Source of the DNA: Ophiosphaerella korrae
Lineage: Eukaryota > Ascomycota > Dothideomycetes > Pleosporales > Phaeosphaeriaceae
Length of the DNA: 64,000 bases
NCBI GenBank assembly: GCA_028456385.1
Contig: JALNQF010000115.1
Span: 62,001-126,000 of the forward strand
Reading direction: 5' to 3'
In this document: piece after piece, positions 49,470-60,919 of the stretch
How positions within the stretch are numbered: position 1 is the stretch's first letter
How the letters are laid out: the number at the start of each line of letters is the position of its first letter
Program-made: the position numbers and the translations under genes
Notes under the pieces: generated by a model
Databases searched by the model: none
What the model saw: the letters and a program-made list of their open reading frames with translations, nothing else
Told to the model about the DNA's origin: nothing

Positions 49470-49890
49470 GTAACTACTTTAACAACTAAAGCCAAGCTAC
49501 TAGCCCTCTCCTAAGTAGCTAAAGAAGCTATCTTTATCTCACGACTCATACGAGAACCCTAGATCACGCTACCAAGCAGCCTAATTACGACCAAACGTGA
49601 TAACACACAAACAATCCGATTAGTTACTGAAGACGTTACTAAGCTTCAAACCAAACAGGGGCACGTTGATATCTATAATCACTGGCTCAGACAAGACGTA
49701 TCCAATGAAACGCTGAAGATTAGACAACATGATAGCTAACGGGTTGACAAAAGCGTTACCATTAAATAAGTGGATAAGATTTCTTGATCAACTTGGGCTA
49801 GTAGAGCAGGATCACGCTGCCTTGAACGACTCACAACCACAGCTGGAAGAGATACAAGACCAGCTCGATATGATGACGTTGGCTCGAGAT
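49470..49890 (+). mobile_element. Ty1/copia remnant, RNase H end of pol
   Basis: One frame reads LLALS, a TAG, then VAKEAIFISRLIREP and later HVDIYNHWLRQDV; after a frameshift it continues NGLTKALP and FLDQLGLVEQD. These are successive landmarks of the copia RNase H C-terminus (usual forms ELLALSQAAKEAI, HVDIxxHWLRQEV, ADGLTKALP). Several stops are in the RIP direction. Only the 3' end of the element is present. Confidence 0.75.
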
Positions 49891-49918
49891 GATAACTAAT
49901 GTTTCAGCTGAGGGGGTG

Positions 49919-50408
49919 TGTCAGATGGGATGGAGCTCACAAGCTAGCTCGTGAGATTCAGATGCAATCGATCTGGCCACGCGTACGCAAAGACGCACTA
50001 ACTCAGCTGCGGCGCATCCATTTGACAGGAGAGCAGCAATCGGGCAACGCGCCAGCTCAACAAAGGGCAATCCTTAAGCCAAGAAACTCAATAAAGGGCA
50101 ACTCTTAAGCACTAGAGTAGATCAAAGAACATCACGAAGGTTATCAATAGCAGCTGGCAGGCAGATGAGACAGGGGAAAACAGACAGATCAATCACTTAC
50201 TCACTTCAATCAATCAACTCTTTTCTCGCCCGAGTTCACATCAATCAAACAGTGACCGCTCAAATCTGACAACTCTCCACCGCCGAGTCGCGACTGCGCA
50301 GAGACGAGTATATAAACTGGGGAACAGAGCAGCGGAGAAAAGGCAGAGCAATCACTCATTTCAATGAGTACGATCGATCGGTGACCGAGTGACCCCTCAA
50401 ATCTGACA
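49919..50408 (+). mobile_element. Copia 3' LTR (490 bp)
   Basis: Starts TGTCAGAT directly after a purine tract (GAGGGGGTG), the polypurine tract position, and ends ATCTGACA. It thus has TG...CA ends with an 8-bp terminal inverted repeat. It follows the RNase H remnant in the right orientation. A partial internal duplication repeats CAAATCTGAC at 50261 and 50398. No matching 5' LTR was found in the window. Confidence 0.7.
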
Positions 50409-50409
50409 C

Positions 50410-50695
50410 CTTCTCCTATAGCCTCCTTAGCTATACTTAAAGTAAAATTTTGTATTATCTTTCTTTTAAGTAGTGGGCCTCTCTCTGTAAGATCTTTGGT
50501 ATATTGAACAAGTTCTAGCTCTTGTTGTGGGCCCAGCTTGCGCTGGTTGATTTCTTTGACTGAACGACAACCTCGATGTCTTCGAGGCAACGAAGTTCTG
50601 CTCGCACTATTAGTATCAGGAATCTTTTGATACAATTTTTTTTCTCTTGGCTCTAACGATTCAATTGCTGCAAGCGCGTCCTCAATTGCTCCCAT
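50410..50695 (-). pseudogene. Pogo-type DDE transposase, N-terminal remnant
   Basis: Starts MGAIEDALAAIESLEP, continues with a psq-like helix-turn-helix (RTSLPRRHRGCRS), then LGPQQELELVQYTKDLTERG and IIQNF. This is the characteristic N-terminus of fungal pogo-class transposases with a CENPB-type domain to follow. The match ends at about 50410, exactly where the copia LTR begins, so the element was interrupted by that insertion. The open frame continues into the LTR by chance. Confidence 0.75.
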
Positions 50696-50911
50696 TCCGA
50701 TAGAGTTATGGCTCGTCAAAGTTGGCGTTGAGTCTGGTAGTTTGGTGTTCGCCGGGCGTTGCACCGACGTGCACGGTATCCGCCCCCAACATAATAATAG
50801 ACATCGGAACATAGAGCGAAATTCGCATGGGGCGACATTGTAATAACGCATGTCTACTAAGGAGGCTGAAGCGTTTATTATTTTCATATCGACAATTAAC
50901 AGCGGGCGCAA

Positions 50912-51616
50912 CGTAGTATAACGTGGCTTACAACCCTATGATATAGCACTAATTATAAGAGAAAAAAAAAGCGAGGTTAGTTAGCTAGCGATATAAGCTA
51001 GTTTCTTTGAGAAATTAGAAATTCTTTACAAGTATAGGATTAGTTATAGCTATGCCTATAAGTGATTGAGGCTCAATCACGGACTAGTTTAGGCTGGCAA
51101 ATAAGTAGGGTTGAATATGCCTGTACGACTAGAATAATATCTGTCGAAAGCAAACATATTTGATAATAGTCTGCCAACGTCTACAAGCTATCTAAAAAGT
51201 ATACTTGCATTGAATTTTCGCCGAGCAACATGTTCCTATTAATTGCCCTGTCAAAACATAATCTCTGCGCCTACGGGCCAAGCCCCGTCACCACTTTTAT
51301 TGGCGTAGCCTTGCGGTGGTCTCGGGCGTAAGTACTCCACCCTCTGTTGCAGTAACACTGTGCTCCTTTTCTTATTGATAAGATTACGCCTTCTTGGCTT
51401 CAAAGCCTCAACCAGCGCCGTCTAATTTCGTTATAGCATCCGAATTTCGCTCGAGTTTGAAGAGGTGGTCAACGAGATTCCACATATATAATGTCGATGT
51501 ACCATCTGAGTTCAGCCTGTCATTCTTTGCACACTGCATCTCGCTTGCCTACCTGATTTTCTATTTTCCGCCAAATTTTCTCGTCCTTACGTTTATCCAT
51601 TTCATTTACGACTACA
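50912..51616. other. Intergenic, upstream of the secreted-protein gene
   Basis: Partly TpA-rich at 50940-51200, then normal composition leading to the start of the next gene. No gene recognised. Confidence 0.45.
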
Positions 51617-52891
51617 ATGAGCACCCTTGTACAAGTCATTGGAGTGGTGTCCGGTGTAATAGGCATCTGGGGTTTCGCTGAGTCTCACTTGCCCCCGAAG
51701 GTGGAGCCTACACCCAAACAGCATGATAAACCTACCGTGTACACCACCACGACTCGCGTTGTTGCAGGCCTCGACGGAACCAATGGCATGTCTCATGCTG
51801 GCGGGGCCCTCTATGGCGCTTGGCACTATGATAATAATGACAATCCTTTTGCCTTTAGCTCCAATCGGGGGAGGCTTGAGGATGGTTCATACATTGACCT
51901 CAAAGTGGAATCGCGGGAAGGTGTTCAATCGGTTTATACCAAGATCGGTGGCACTTCTGACAACATTTGTATCGGACTTTTATCGACAACGTGGCCAGAT
52001 GGCACCAAATTTGGGTGGACAGGAGATGTGAGCACACACCCGCCAATATTATATATTTGGGAAGAAACGGTCCTGACTGAAGTTTCTAGTGGGCTAATAT
52101 TTGCGGATTGCCATCGTACTACAGCGGCATTATTGTAAGCATTATTCTTATACTCTCTATTGTATTTATAACAAAACTAATTTCTATTATAACAGATGCC
52201 AAATGGAAAGTACGTCTTAGTTACACCTACTCACACTATTAACTGAAGCCGTCTGCACATGCTTATACTTTCTCACTTCTAGGTCTCCTGCCTGCATGTG
52301 GCTCGGTGCCGGTGTCAATGCAAAAAAGGCACCCTGGGGTATTAAAATCAAGTGGCACGATTTCCTCAGCGAGGATGGCAAAAAGCCATCCGAAGGCGAA
52401 GCCAAGGCAATGTGTGGAAAATCGATCAAAGCTTACGATAATTACGACTATGAGATTACCCTTCCCGCAAATCGAGGGGTGTCGTCGTCGTCAGGAAACG
52501 ATAGGAAGAGGGATTCCCCCTCCCATATGGGTCGTTCAGATGATAGCCGTAAGTATTATCTATCTCTAAAACCCTATCACTCCCCTACCACATTGTCCCT
52601 TTTCCTTTTATTCTTCTAACTCTAAGCTTGTCGGGTACAGTCGTCGTCAGCTCGCTTCCCGGCCAAAACGCTACAGCACTCTGCGAGCAGCATAACTCCT
52701 ACGGCCCGGATTTTATCTCACTAGAAGAGGGCATCTACTGTAACATGGAGACCCGCGATACTTTGCCTCTGTGTTCCAGCAGCATTACGGGCGACTGTTT
52801 CGATATCGACAGCACCTCTCACATCGTTAAAGATGGGGGACACAAGCCCAGCATCCATGCTCGGAACCCTACGAAGGTCATCCGTTGGTAA
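51617..52891 (+). CDS. Predicted secreted or membrane-tethered cysteine-containing protein (328 aa)
   Basis: Five exons: 51617-52027, 52090-52134, 52196-52209 (14-nt microexon), 52283-52548, 52641-52891; all phases match and no lesion is seen. Residues 4-22 are hydrophobic (LVQVIGVVSGVIGIWGF), a signal peptide or anchor. The mature part has conserved-looking GTKFGWTGDWANICGLPSYY, CMWLGAG and a C-terminal lobe ending NPTKVIRW. Eight cysteines follow the leader, an even number that would allow four disulfides. A Ser/Arg-rich linker (SSSGNDRKRDSPSH) separates the two parts. I do not recognise a named family. An intact gene between TE remnants suggests selection, perhaps an effector-like or surface role; this is inference. 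Confidence 0.75.
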
Positions 52892-53671
52892 GCCGGCGAC
52901 GGCAGATAGGAGACCGTGTTGGAGAACGGGGAGGAATAGTGATGGAAGTTTTTTGATCTAGCTCTTTTGGTTTCTTGGTTTTTTGTAATAAGACTATTTG
53001 TTTTGTGCTTTGAGGTTATCTTACTCTATTAGACAGCTGCTAGTAGCAATTCTATGTTATTTGTATTGCACAGCAGGGAAATCCATCCTCCAACTAATAA
53101 GACTTACTTGAGGTTCTGCTTTGGCCGTGCAAAGTTTCCAACCGTCTCGGTACGTAGTGCTTTCACTATTCGTGGAATCGCCGGCTCCCTAGTTGGAACC
53201 CATGAACCGAGCTCATTGTGGTCCTTTGAAAAGTAGCCAAGTTCTTACTCTACAACACATTATTCGTGTACTTTTGCAAAAGTGGCCTATTTACAGAACC
53301 ATTTATCGACGGTTACAGCCGCTAGGGCTTGAGCTTCATTAGGGTCCGGCGTACACTTCTTGAATGCGTCGACGCTTCGGCTAAGACTCGGCTTCTGTAG
53401 TTTGTTCTGATGGTCGTTTCAAGTCTACGTCGAAAACCCGCTCGGTTACAACCGCTGTCTCCAGTTCCAGTCTCCTCATACAAATCCTTTACTATTTCTA
53501 AATCCATCGCTTCGTACCCACGCCCAGTCATCATCTGTCATCTTTCTCCTTTAGCTTTCTTCCGCAATGCCGCAATTACATTCATCTTTACTACCTTATT
53601 GTTGCAGAAAACTCCTATATTGAGAGCTGCTCGCTAGAGCAAATCAGCCTCAGCTCGGAGGCTCTCCACCC
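52892..53671. other. Intergenic, no supported gene
   Basis: Only short frames on both strands without domains or splice structure. Ends at dispersed repeat copy B. Confidence 0.5.
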
Positions 53672-53843
53672 TCTTTCAAGCCTCGGGCATTGAGAGCCTC
53701 GAGCACAGAGACCTCAGAGAGCGAAGCTCGAGTCATCGAGAACTCGCTCAGCGGAGCTCTGAGTGTAAGAGCTCCGCCAATCAGTAGCTAGTAGAACCAA
53801 TAATCTATCTCCTACTCATTCCTACGATCGTGTTTTCCATCAC
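53672..53843 (+). repeat. Dispersed repeat, copy B
   Basis: Same ordered blocks as 23300-23442, with about 30 bp extra in the middle. Contains a 10-bp hairpin, GCGGAGCTCT...AGAGCTCCGC. Ends TTTTCCATCACA. Both copies have the same orientation and stand 30 kb apart at the outer edges of the non-RIP region. Confidence 0.75.
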
Positions 53844-54944
53844 AGTTATGAGCCCAGCGCTTTAAGAACGCAGTTGTAGTCCCACCCTGCCCGGTTGAAT
53901 GCTGGAGAATCTCGAGCTTAGTAATTACGTTTTACCTAATGTTAGGAGGTAGCTGGAAGGCAATAGTACTTGCCGTAGGCCACAGGAGATAGTGAAGGGA
54001 TGACAGATAGTATTCAATAGTACCACTAGTATCTAAGGGAGAATAATACTTCCTTTATTCTCTTCGCAAGTATCAAGCCTTTTATACGCCTGTGTAGCGC
54101 ATCAGCCCCGCTTTGGATTACAACTATACAATGTCATAATCTTTGGTGTATCAGCCCCGCCCCCTTAACTTGTACTAGAGTTTACGAGAGTCTTAAGTGT
54201 TTAGAGAACCTTCGTTATTAAGCCTCCCCCTCTAGCTAGTGTCCTCGCTAGCCTTTTAAAGTGCGACCTTAATAAAAACCCTAAACTTTTAGGAAAAAAA
54301 GGGGAAAAGAGTGTTCGCGTACCTTACGAGCTAAACCTACGCGTTAGGCGTATTATTATTATTATACTTGTGTATAACATTCTATTTATATTTTAATAAT
54401 AAGTAAAAGATTATTACTAATATAATTACATTTACTCTTAAGAAACCTTGTATAAAAAATATTTTTCTTTTATAATTATTTTACTTATCTTTTTATTAAC
54501 TATAGAGTATACTTAATATATATATATAGTATACGTTTAGTAATTATTACTATAGTTTACTATCCTTACCTAAAGTTTATTAAGAGAAGTAATATTTATT
54601 AAGCCTAGCCTTTTAAGTAGAGTATAGATACTAAGCGCGCTAACTATAATACTTTATATACTACTTACTTACGCTATACTTAAAGTATTATTAACTAGAA
54701 GGAAGTATATAATAAGCTAGAAGAACGTCGCTACTAGTATTGTTCTTTTAGTAATTATAGTAGCTATACTTTAGTAACTATAATATATACTCTATATATA
54801 TACTTTAACTAATATAAACAAGTAACTTTTTGTTACAGCTATAACAATAGAAAGCTAATTCGAGCTAGTTAGCCCTACTATAGATGACGAAAATACGTAT
54901 AATCTATAGGGCAACAAACTTAACTAGGAAACTAACTACAATAG
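53844..54944. other. TE-like flank passing into RIP sequence
   Basis: At 53940 a TGTTAGGAGG start and two copies of TATCAGCCCCGC/CATCAGCCCCGC suggest a relict LTR or similar, but I cannot find its matching end. From about 54300 the sequence turns strongly TpA-rich with no open frame. Confidence 0.4.
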
Positions 54945-55052
54945 AGACACGTAACAAATTCGCAATTTGCGATCTTAGCAAACACAAAGTACGAAGCTAG
55001 ACACGTAATAAATTCCTAATTTGCGATCTTAGTAAACACAAAGCGCAAAGCT
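54945..55052 (+). repeat. 54-bp direct tandem duplication
   Basis: Two adjacent copies of a 54-bp unit starting AGACACGTAA (54945 and 54999) and including AATTTGCGATCTTAG. They differ at a few sites, mostly C/T or G/A. Located just upstream of the gypsy 5' region. Confidence 0.85.
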
Positions 55053-55059
55053 AGCTAAG

Positions 55060-58000
55060 AGGTGTAGGTATATAGTTAGTAACAATATCTATTATTAGGA
55101 TAGTATTAGCAATTCAATTATTAACTACGAGCGACAATACTAAGACAGTTGCAAAACATCTTCTATTGTTCCTAGCCTATTGTAGATTACTACACGAGCT
55201 TTTGTTATTAACTTACAATCTACTAATACCCTAATTAGGTATTAGGAAGTTAACCCTAGTAACACCTATAACACCTTGCTAATTTAGTTATTGCGAGAAG
55301 TAAAGCGTAAGTAGCGCACGGTCTAGCTAACATAATAGTAGAAAGATTAACTAGTAAAGTACTTAGGAGTAGTTATAAGTTAGATAGTACCGTATAGGAA
55401 ATAATTAAAGAACGTATTAACAAACTAATAGACAAGAAAGAAGATATAAAAATAGTAATTAAAGTATTAGAAACGTAGAATAAAGAACTATAAGACTACT
55501 TAAAGTAGAATAAAGTACAAATTAAAGCTATTATTAAAGGATAAAACTAGATAGAAATAATTATACAACAACTAGAAATAAGTACGACAAAGAAACTACC
55601 TAAGATACCTATCCTTAAGAAGTTTGATAGAACAAGAGAAAAACTAAAACCCTTTATAGTATTAGTATAACTCTAAATAGATATATAAGTACTATACTTT
55701 AATATAGAAGAAAAGAAGGTAATATATATTAGACTACACCTCGAAGAAGATACAATAAGATAGTACAAACCTTACTAGATAGACTATACAACACACTCTC
55801 TAATAACCTAGAAAGACAAAACTAGAGCTATTTTTAGAAGTTACGAGTACTTTACTAAACAAATAAGAGTAGTATTTAGGGATACAGATATTACCTAACA
55901 AGTAGAAGAAAAACTCGAGAGGCTTACGCAGAGCAAGAGCGTTCTAGAATATATATTATAGTTTAAACAACTAGCTTAAAACACGGAATAGAACGAAGCA
56001 TCCTTAATATTACGATTTAAACAAGGATTGAATACAAAAATTCGATATAAAATAATCTATATAGAAAAACTAAGGATATTAGAAACCCTAAAACAATAGG
56101 TAATACAAATTAACAATAATCTTCGAGAATAGAAGAAGAACACATATAGGAACTAATAGAGAAACTAAGACAGTAGAGATCCTATAATCCTTAACGCTAA
56201 CAAAGATAAGAAAAAGAAGAAGAATAAAGACTTTACGTGCTTTAACTATAGTAAGAAAGGCTACTACGTAAAAAACTACTAATTACAAAAGAAGAAAGAT
56301 ATAGTATACTATAAATATAGGAAACTAAGATACTTTGCAAAAGACTATAGAAGTAAAGAACTAAAGAAAGAGATATAGTTAAAGACAACTAAAAAGAAGA
56401 AAGAAGTACTACAAGTATAGGCTAAACCTTAAGAAAAAGTAGCTAGGAGTAAAGAAATACAATACGTAATACTCTATTAGACCTTTTATTACAAAGATAA
56501 CTACTACATATATCTTTTTAGTAAATAAAGAGTAGGATATTTCCTATAACAAAGAAATAGAGTAGTAGCAATAAAAGAAAGAACAAAAGCGTAGCTAAAA
56601 GAAATAGTATACGTAATAGATCTACTAATAGAAGACTTAGATAGAAAGGAACCCTAGATTCTATTAATCTAGGCTAAAGGACTAGCACTAGATATAGAGA
56701 CTACTACAGCTTCCTCTAGGGGACTACAAGAAAGCAAGAAACAAGTTAGTATAAGAGGTATAGAGTATACCTAGCTAGATATATATAGCTACAATAGCTA
56801 TACAATAATAAATATAGAGGAATAAAATAGAAAATAGAAGTTTATTTAGAAATACTTACTAGTTATAAGTATAGAGGAAGTGTACAAAGACTAGAAAGAA
56901 CGCAATCCTAAAGAAATAAAGTTTACACTATTTTAAGAATAGATAAAGTAATATACAACTATAGTAGGAAAAATACCTATACAAAGAGAGTAGTAGTACC
57001 TTGTAAAAAAAACGCAATAGATTAATAAAGCCTACACACTAAGAGTACTAGTAGTATACTATATCCTAACTATAGAAATACCTAGTAGAGATAAATACTA
57101 GGAAGGGGATAACAAAATAATAGATCTAAAACATCTAGTACAATTTAAAGTATTATAGATATTATACCTAGATAAGAATTATATTATATATAGAAACCCT
57201 AAAGCAAATAACAGCGTATAGCTTATAAGAAGAAAAGGCTACAACTATATAAAAGTAATTCTAGTAAAAGATATCTAAGGATAAGAAATAATAGTAGAAG
57301 AAGGTTACGTAGTAGTAAAGCCTAGACTAAAACTACTAAAGAAATGCGTCTAAAGAAGACTATAGTATAAATACATATACAATAAATATCTAAAACACGA
57401 AGAATACAAACTTAAAGTAGAGCTATAGCCCTAGAAAGATAGATAATTTACAAAATAGCCTAAGTAAAAATAGCTAAAAAGTATAAAAGGCTTATATATT
57501 ATAAAAATAGGTACATACTAAGAGAAGAAAGTATAAGTAATAATTAATAGTAGAGCTACAAGAAACTTTATATTAAAGAAGTTTGTAGAAATATAAGGAA
57601 TACGTTATATAATAAAGAAATACCCTCGACAACTAAGTATAATTAAAGGAAAACTATTCTAGGAACCTATTAGGTTTAAAATAGTTCCCTCTACGCTTAA
57701 ACTAAAAGAAATAAAGATTAAAAATATAGTTATAGATATAATAACAATTAATAATAAATAAGAAATTATACTAAGAATACTATAGTTATAGATAACTAAC
57801 CTATACATTAATTAGAGAATAGAAAGAATTAGCTACTATAAAATAGAAAAACTAAGAGCTAATATAAGTACTTACAAAAGAGAATTCCCTAAAGAATACA
57901 AGAAATAGGAATAATAGCTTATAGAACCTAAAGACTACCTTCTAGAATATTAGCCTTAGGACTTAGTAATAGAAATAGAAGAAGGAAAAAATATAAGATA

Positions 58001-60835
58001 GAGCTTAGTCTATTAAAAAACAGAAGAAGAGTCTAAAATTAAATAAATATTTATATAGAATATAATAAAAAAGGGACAGATATAAGAATCTAAATTATTA
58101 ATAGTATATAGACTTATATTTATAGATAAAAAAGAGATAGATAACAAGAGACTCTACGTAGACTTTAGAAAAACAAACGTAGTTATAAACAAGAACTAAT
58201 ATCCCTTACTACAAATAGATAAAATACAAGATAGATTATAAAAGGTAAAAATCTTTATAAAGCTAGATATCTAGAACGCCTACTACTAGATTAGAATTAA
58301 GAAAAGTAATAAATAGAAAATAGTATTTAGAACACAATAAGGACTATATAAATATTTAGTTATACTATTTAGCTAAACAAATACACTAGCTACATTTTAA
58401 GAAAGAATTAATATAGTACTAAGAGAGTACTTAGACATATTTATATTTATATACCTAGACAACATCCTTATATTCTTAGAAATAGAGGAAGAATATATAT
58501 AATATATACACAAGGTACTAGAAAAACTAGTAAAAAATAAATTATTTCTTAAAATAAGAAAATACAAGTTCTATATAAGAGAAATAGATTTCCTTAGATT
58601 TATTATAGAACTAGGAAGAATTAAGATTAATCTAGGAAAGATTAAGTTAATTAACAAATAGCTAATACTAAAGAACCTAAAAGAAGTACAATAATTTTAT
58701 AGACTAGTAAACTTTTATAGAAAGTTAATAATAGGATAGTCTAAAGATATAGAACTAATAACAAAACTTATAAAGAAAGATACGCTATTTAAATAGATAA
58801 AAGAATACGACAAAGTATTTAATAAGATTAAAAGAAAGTTTATAGAAAACCTAGTTATTAGAATATATAACCTAGAACTACTAGTAATAGTAAAAACAGA
58901 CGTATCTAATTTAGTTTATAGAATAGCACTAATACAAGAAGACCTAAGGACTAAACAAGAATACTTAGTTAAATACTTCTCTAAGAAAATAAAGCTAGTA
59001 GAGCTTAATTACCTAATCTACAATAAAGAAATACTAGTAATCTACAAAGTATTTAAATAATAGAGAATATATCTACAAGGAGTAAAATACTAAACAAAAG
59101 TCTACATAGACTATAAGAATCTTATAGGATTTATACTAAATAAAAAACTATTATAATAATATACAAGATAGTAGGAATTTCTATTAATATTTAACTTAGA
59201 AATTATATATACAAAAGAGAAAGATAACTAATTTATAGACGCCCTTAGTAGAAGACTAGACTTACAAGAAGAAGTAAGCACTACTAGTATAGTTCTAGTA
59301 AAGAACAAGGAAGGATACTTAGTCCTAAATATACCTAAAATAGCCGCAATACTTAAAAGAACAAGTAGCGAGCTAGAAGAATAAATTTAGAAGATAACGC
59401 AAAAAGTATCTAAAGAAATAAAGAAACTAGAAATCTAAGAAGGACTTATATAAGCCTATAGAAGAATATATATTCTAAAGAAGATCTAAAGAGAATTTAT
59501 ATAACAATTCTATAAATTACTAGTATATAGTTATTAAGGTATTAACAAAATATTAGATAAACTACTATAAGACTACTATATACTAAGAGTAAGATAACTA
59601 GTAATAGAAGTACTACAAGACTACATAGAATACTAAAGAAATAAGTATAATAGATACGCACTATATAGAACGCTATAACTAGTAGAAGTACTAGAATAAC
59701 TATAAAGAGTTATTATAATAGACTTTATTACAAAGTTACTTAAGTTAAAAAACCTAATATTAAGAGTTAAGTACAATAGAATTCTAATAATAGTAGATAA
59801 ACTTATAAAGTACTTATACTTTAGACTATATAAAGAGAAAAGTAGGATAGAAGTTACTATACACTAGGTTCTAGGAACTATAATTAGTTAATATAGACTA
59901 CTAGACAAGATTATAATAGATAGAGATATAAGATTTATATTAAAAATATAGAGAACGATAATAGCACAATTAGGAATTAAATATACAATATCTACTACAT
60001 ATTATCTATAGATAGATAGATAGTTAGAATAAATAAATTAGATAGTAGAACAATACTTAAGATACTACCTTAACTACAATTAGAATAACTAGGTATAGTT
60101 ACTACCTATAGTATAGTTAGCATATAACAGCGCAAAGAATATAGTAATAAGAGTATTACTCTTTTTTATAAACTATAGATTTAACCCTAATATATACTAG
60201 ATACTAAAAGACTAGATATCTTAGTCTCTAAAAGGAGAAAACTTTACTAATAGACTAAAAAATATATATAATTAACTAAGATAGGACGTAGAATTCCTAT
60301 ATAATTAAATAGCTAAGTACTATAATAAGAAGTATAAAAAGGGACCCTAATTTAGAGAAGGAGAAAAAGTATAGTTAATATAGAAAAATATTAAAAGTAA
60401 ACAACTAAGTCTAAAACTAAACTACGTTAAGATAAGACTATATAAAGTTAAGAAAGAAGTTACGCTAGTTATATTTAAACTAAAGTTACTAAACAAGATA
60501 AAGATACACCTAATATTCTACGTAGTACTACTAGAATAAGTACTATAAAACGCAGAACTACTAGTATATAAAGTAGATATGTATAGAGAATAAGAAAAAT
60601 AAGAAGTTAAGAAAATCCTAGTATATTATTTCTATAATAGTAGAAACTATTACTTAGTAAAATAGATAGGTTTAGATAAGAAAAGATAACTATAGGAAGA
60701 TATATAGAAACTAGAAGATAACCTTAACTACTTTAAGAAACTAGAGGAGTTCTAAAATTAAAACCCTCTAGAACGCCTTATAGTAAACTAAGAAAATTAG
60801 TACTACTAACAACAAATAGAGAGACGTTAGGAACG
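55060..60835 (+). mobile_element. RIP-inactivated Ty3/gypsy retrotransposon, copy 1
   Basis: Coding order is readable through the mutations. Two zinc knuckles at about 56238-56280 and 56308-56349 have Cys and His changed to Tyr and Gly to Ser/Arg. Reverse transcriptase: LYVDFRKTN...YPLLQID near 58150-58220, and a YLDN in place of YxDD at 58452-58463. Integrase-like sequence with a mutated zinc-binding part lies near 59630. All changes are G-to-A or C-to-T transitions, with many TGG-to-TAG and CAA-to-TAA stops. The 5' part (55065-55210) matches, inverted, the segment 60920-61105. The 3' end is truncated: homology to copy 2 stops at about 60840. Confidence 0.8.
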
Positions 60836-60919
60836 TCTAATATAATAGGAGCTAGAGTAGCCTCTACAGCGTCTTTAAGGTCTATCTTAGCCTCTAAGTA
60901 TAATAGGCCTCTTATTATT

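Noticed and set aside
50210..50911. Single 233-residue protein, minus strand
   Set aside because: Only about 95 residues match pogo transposases; the rest lies in the copia LTR or upstream sequence, so it is a chance fusion of frames.
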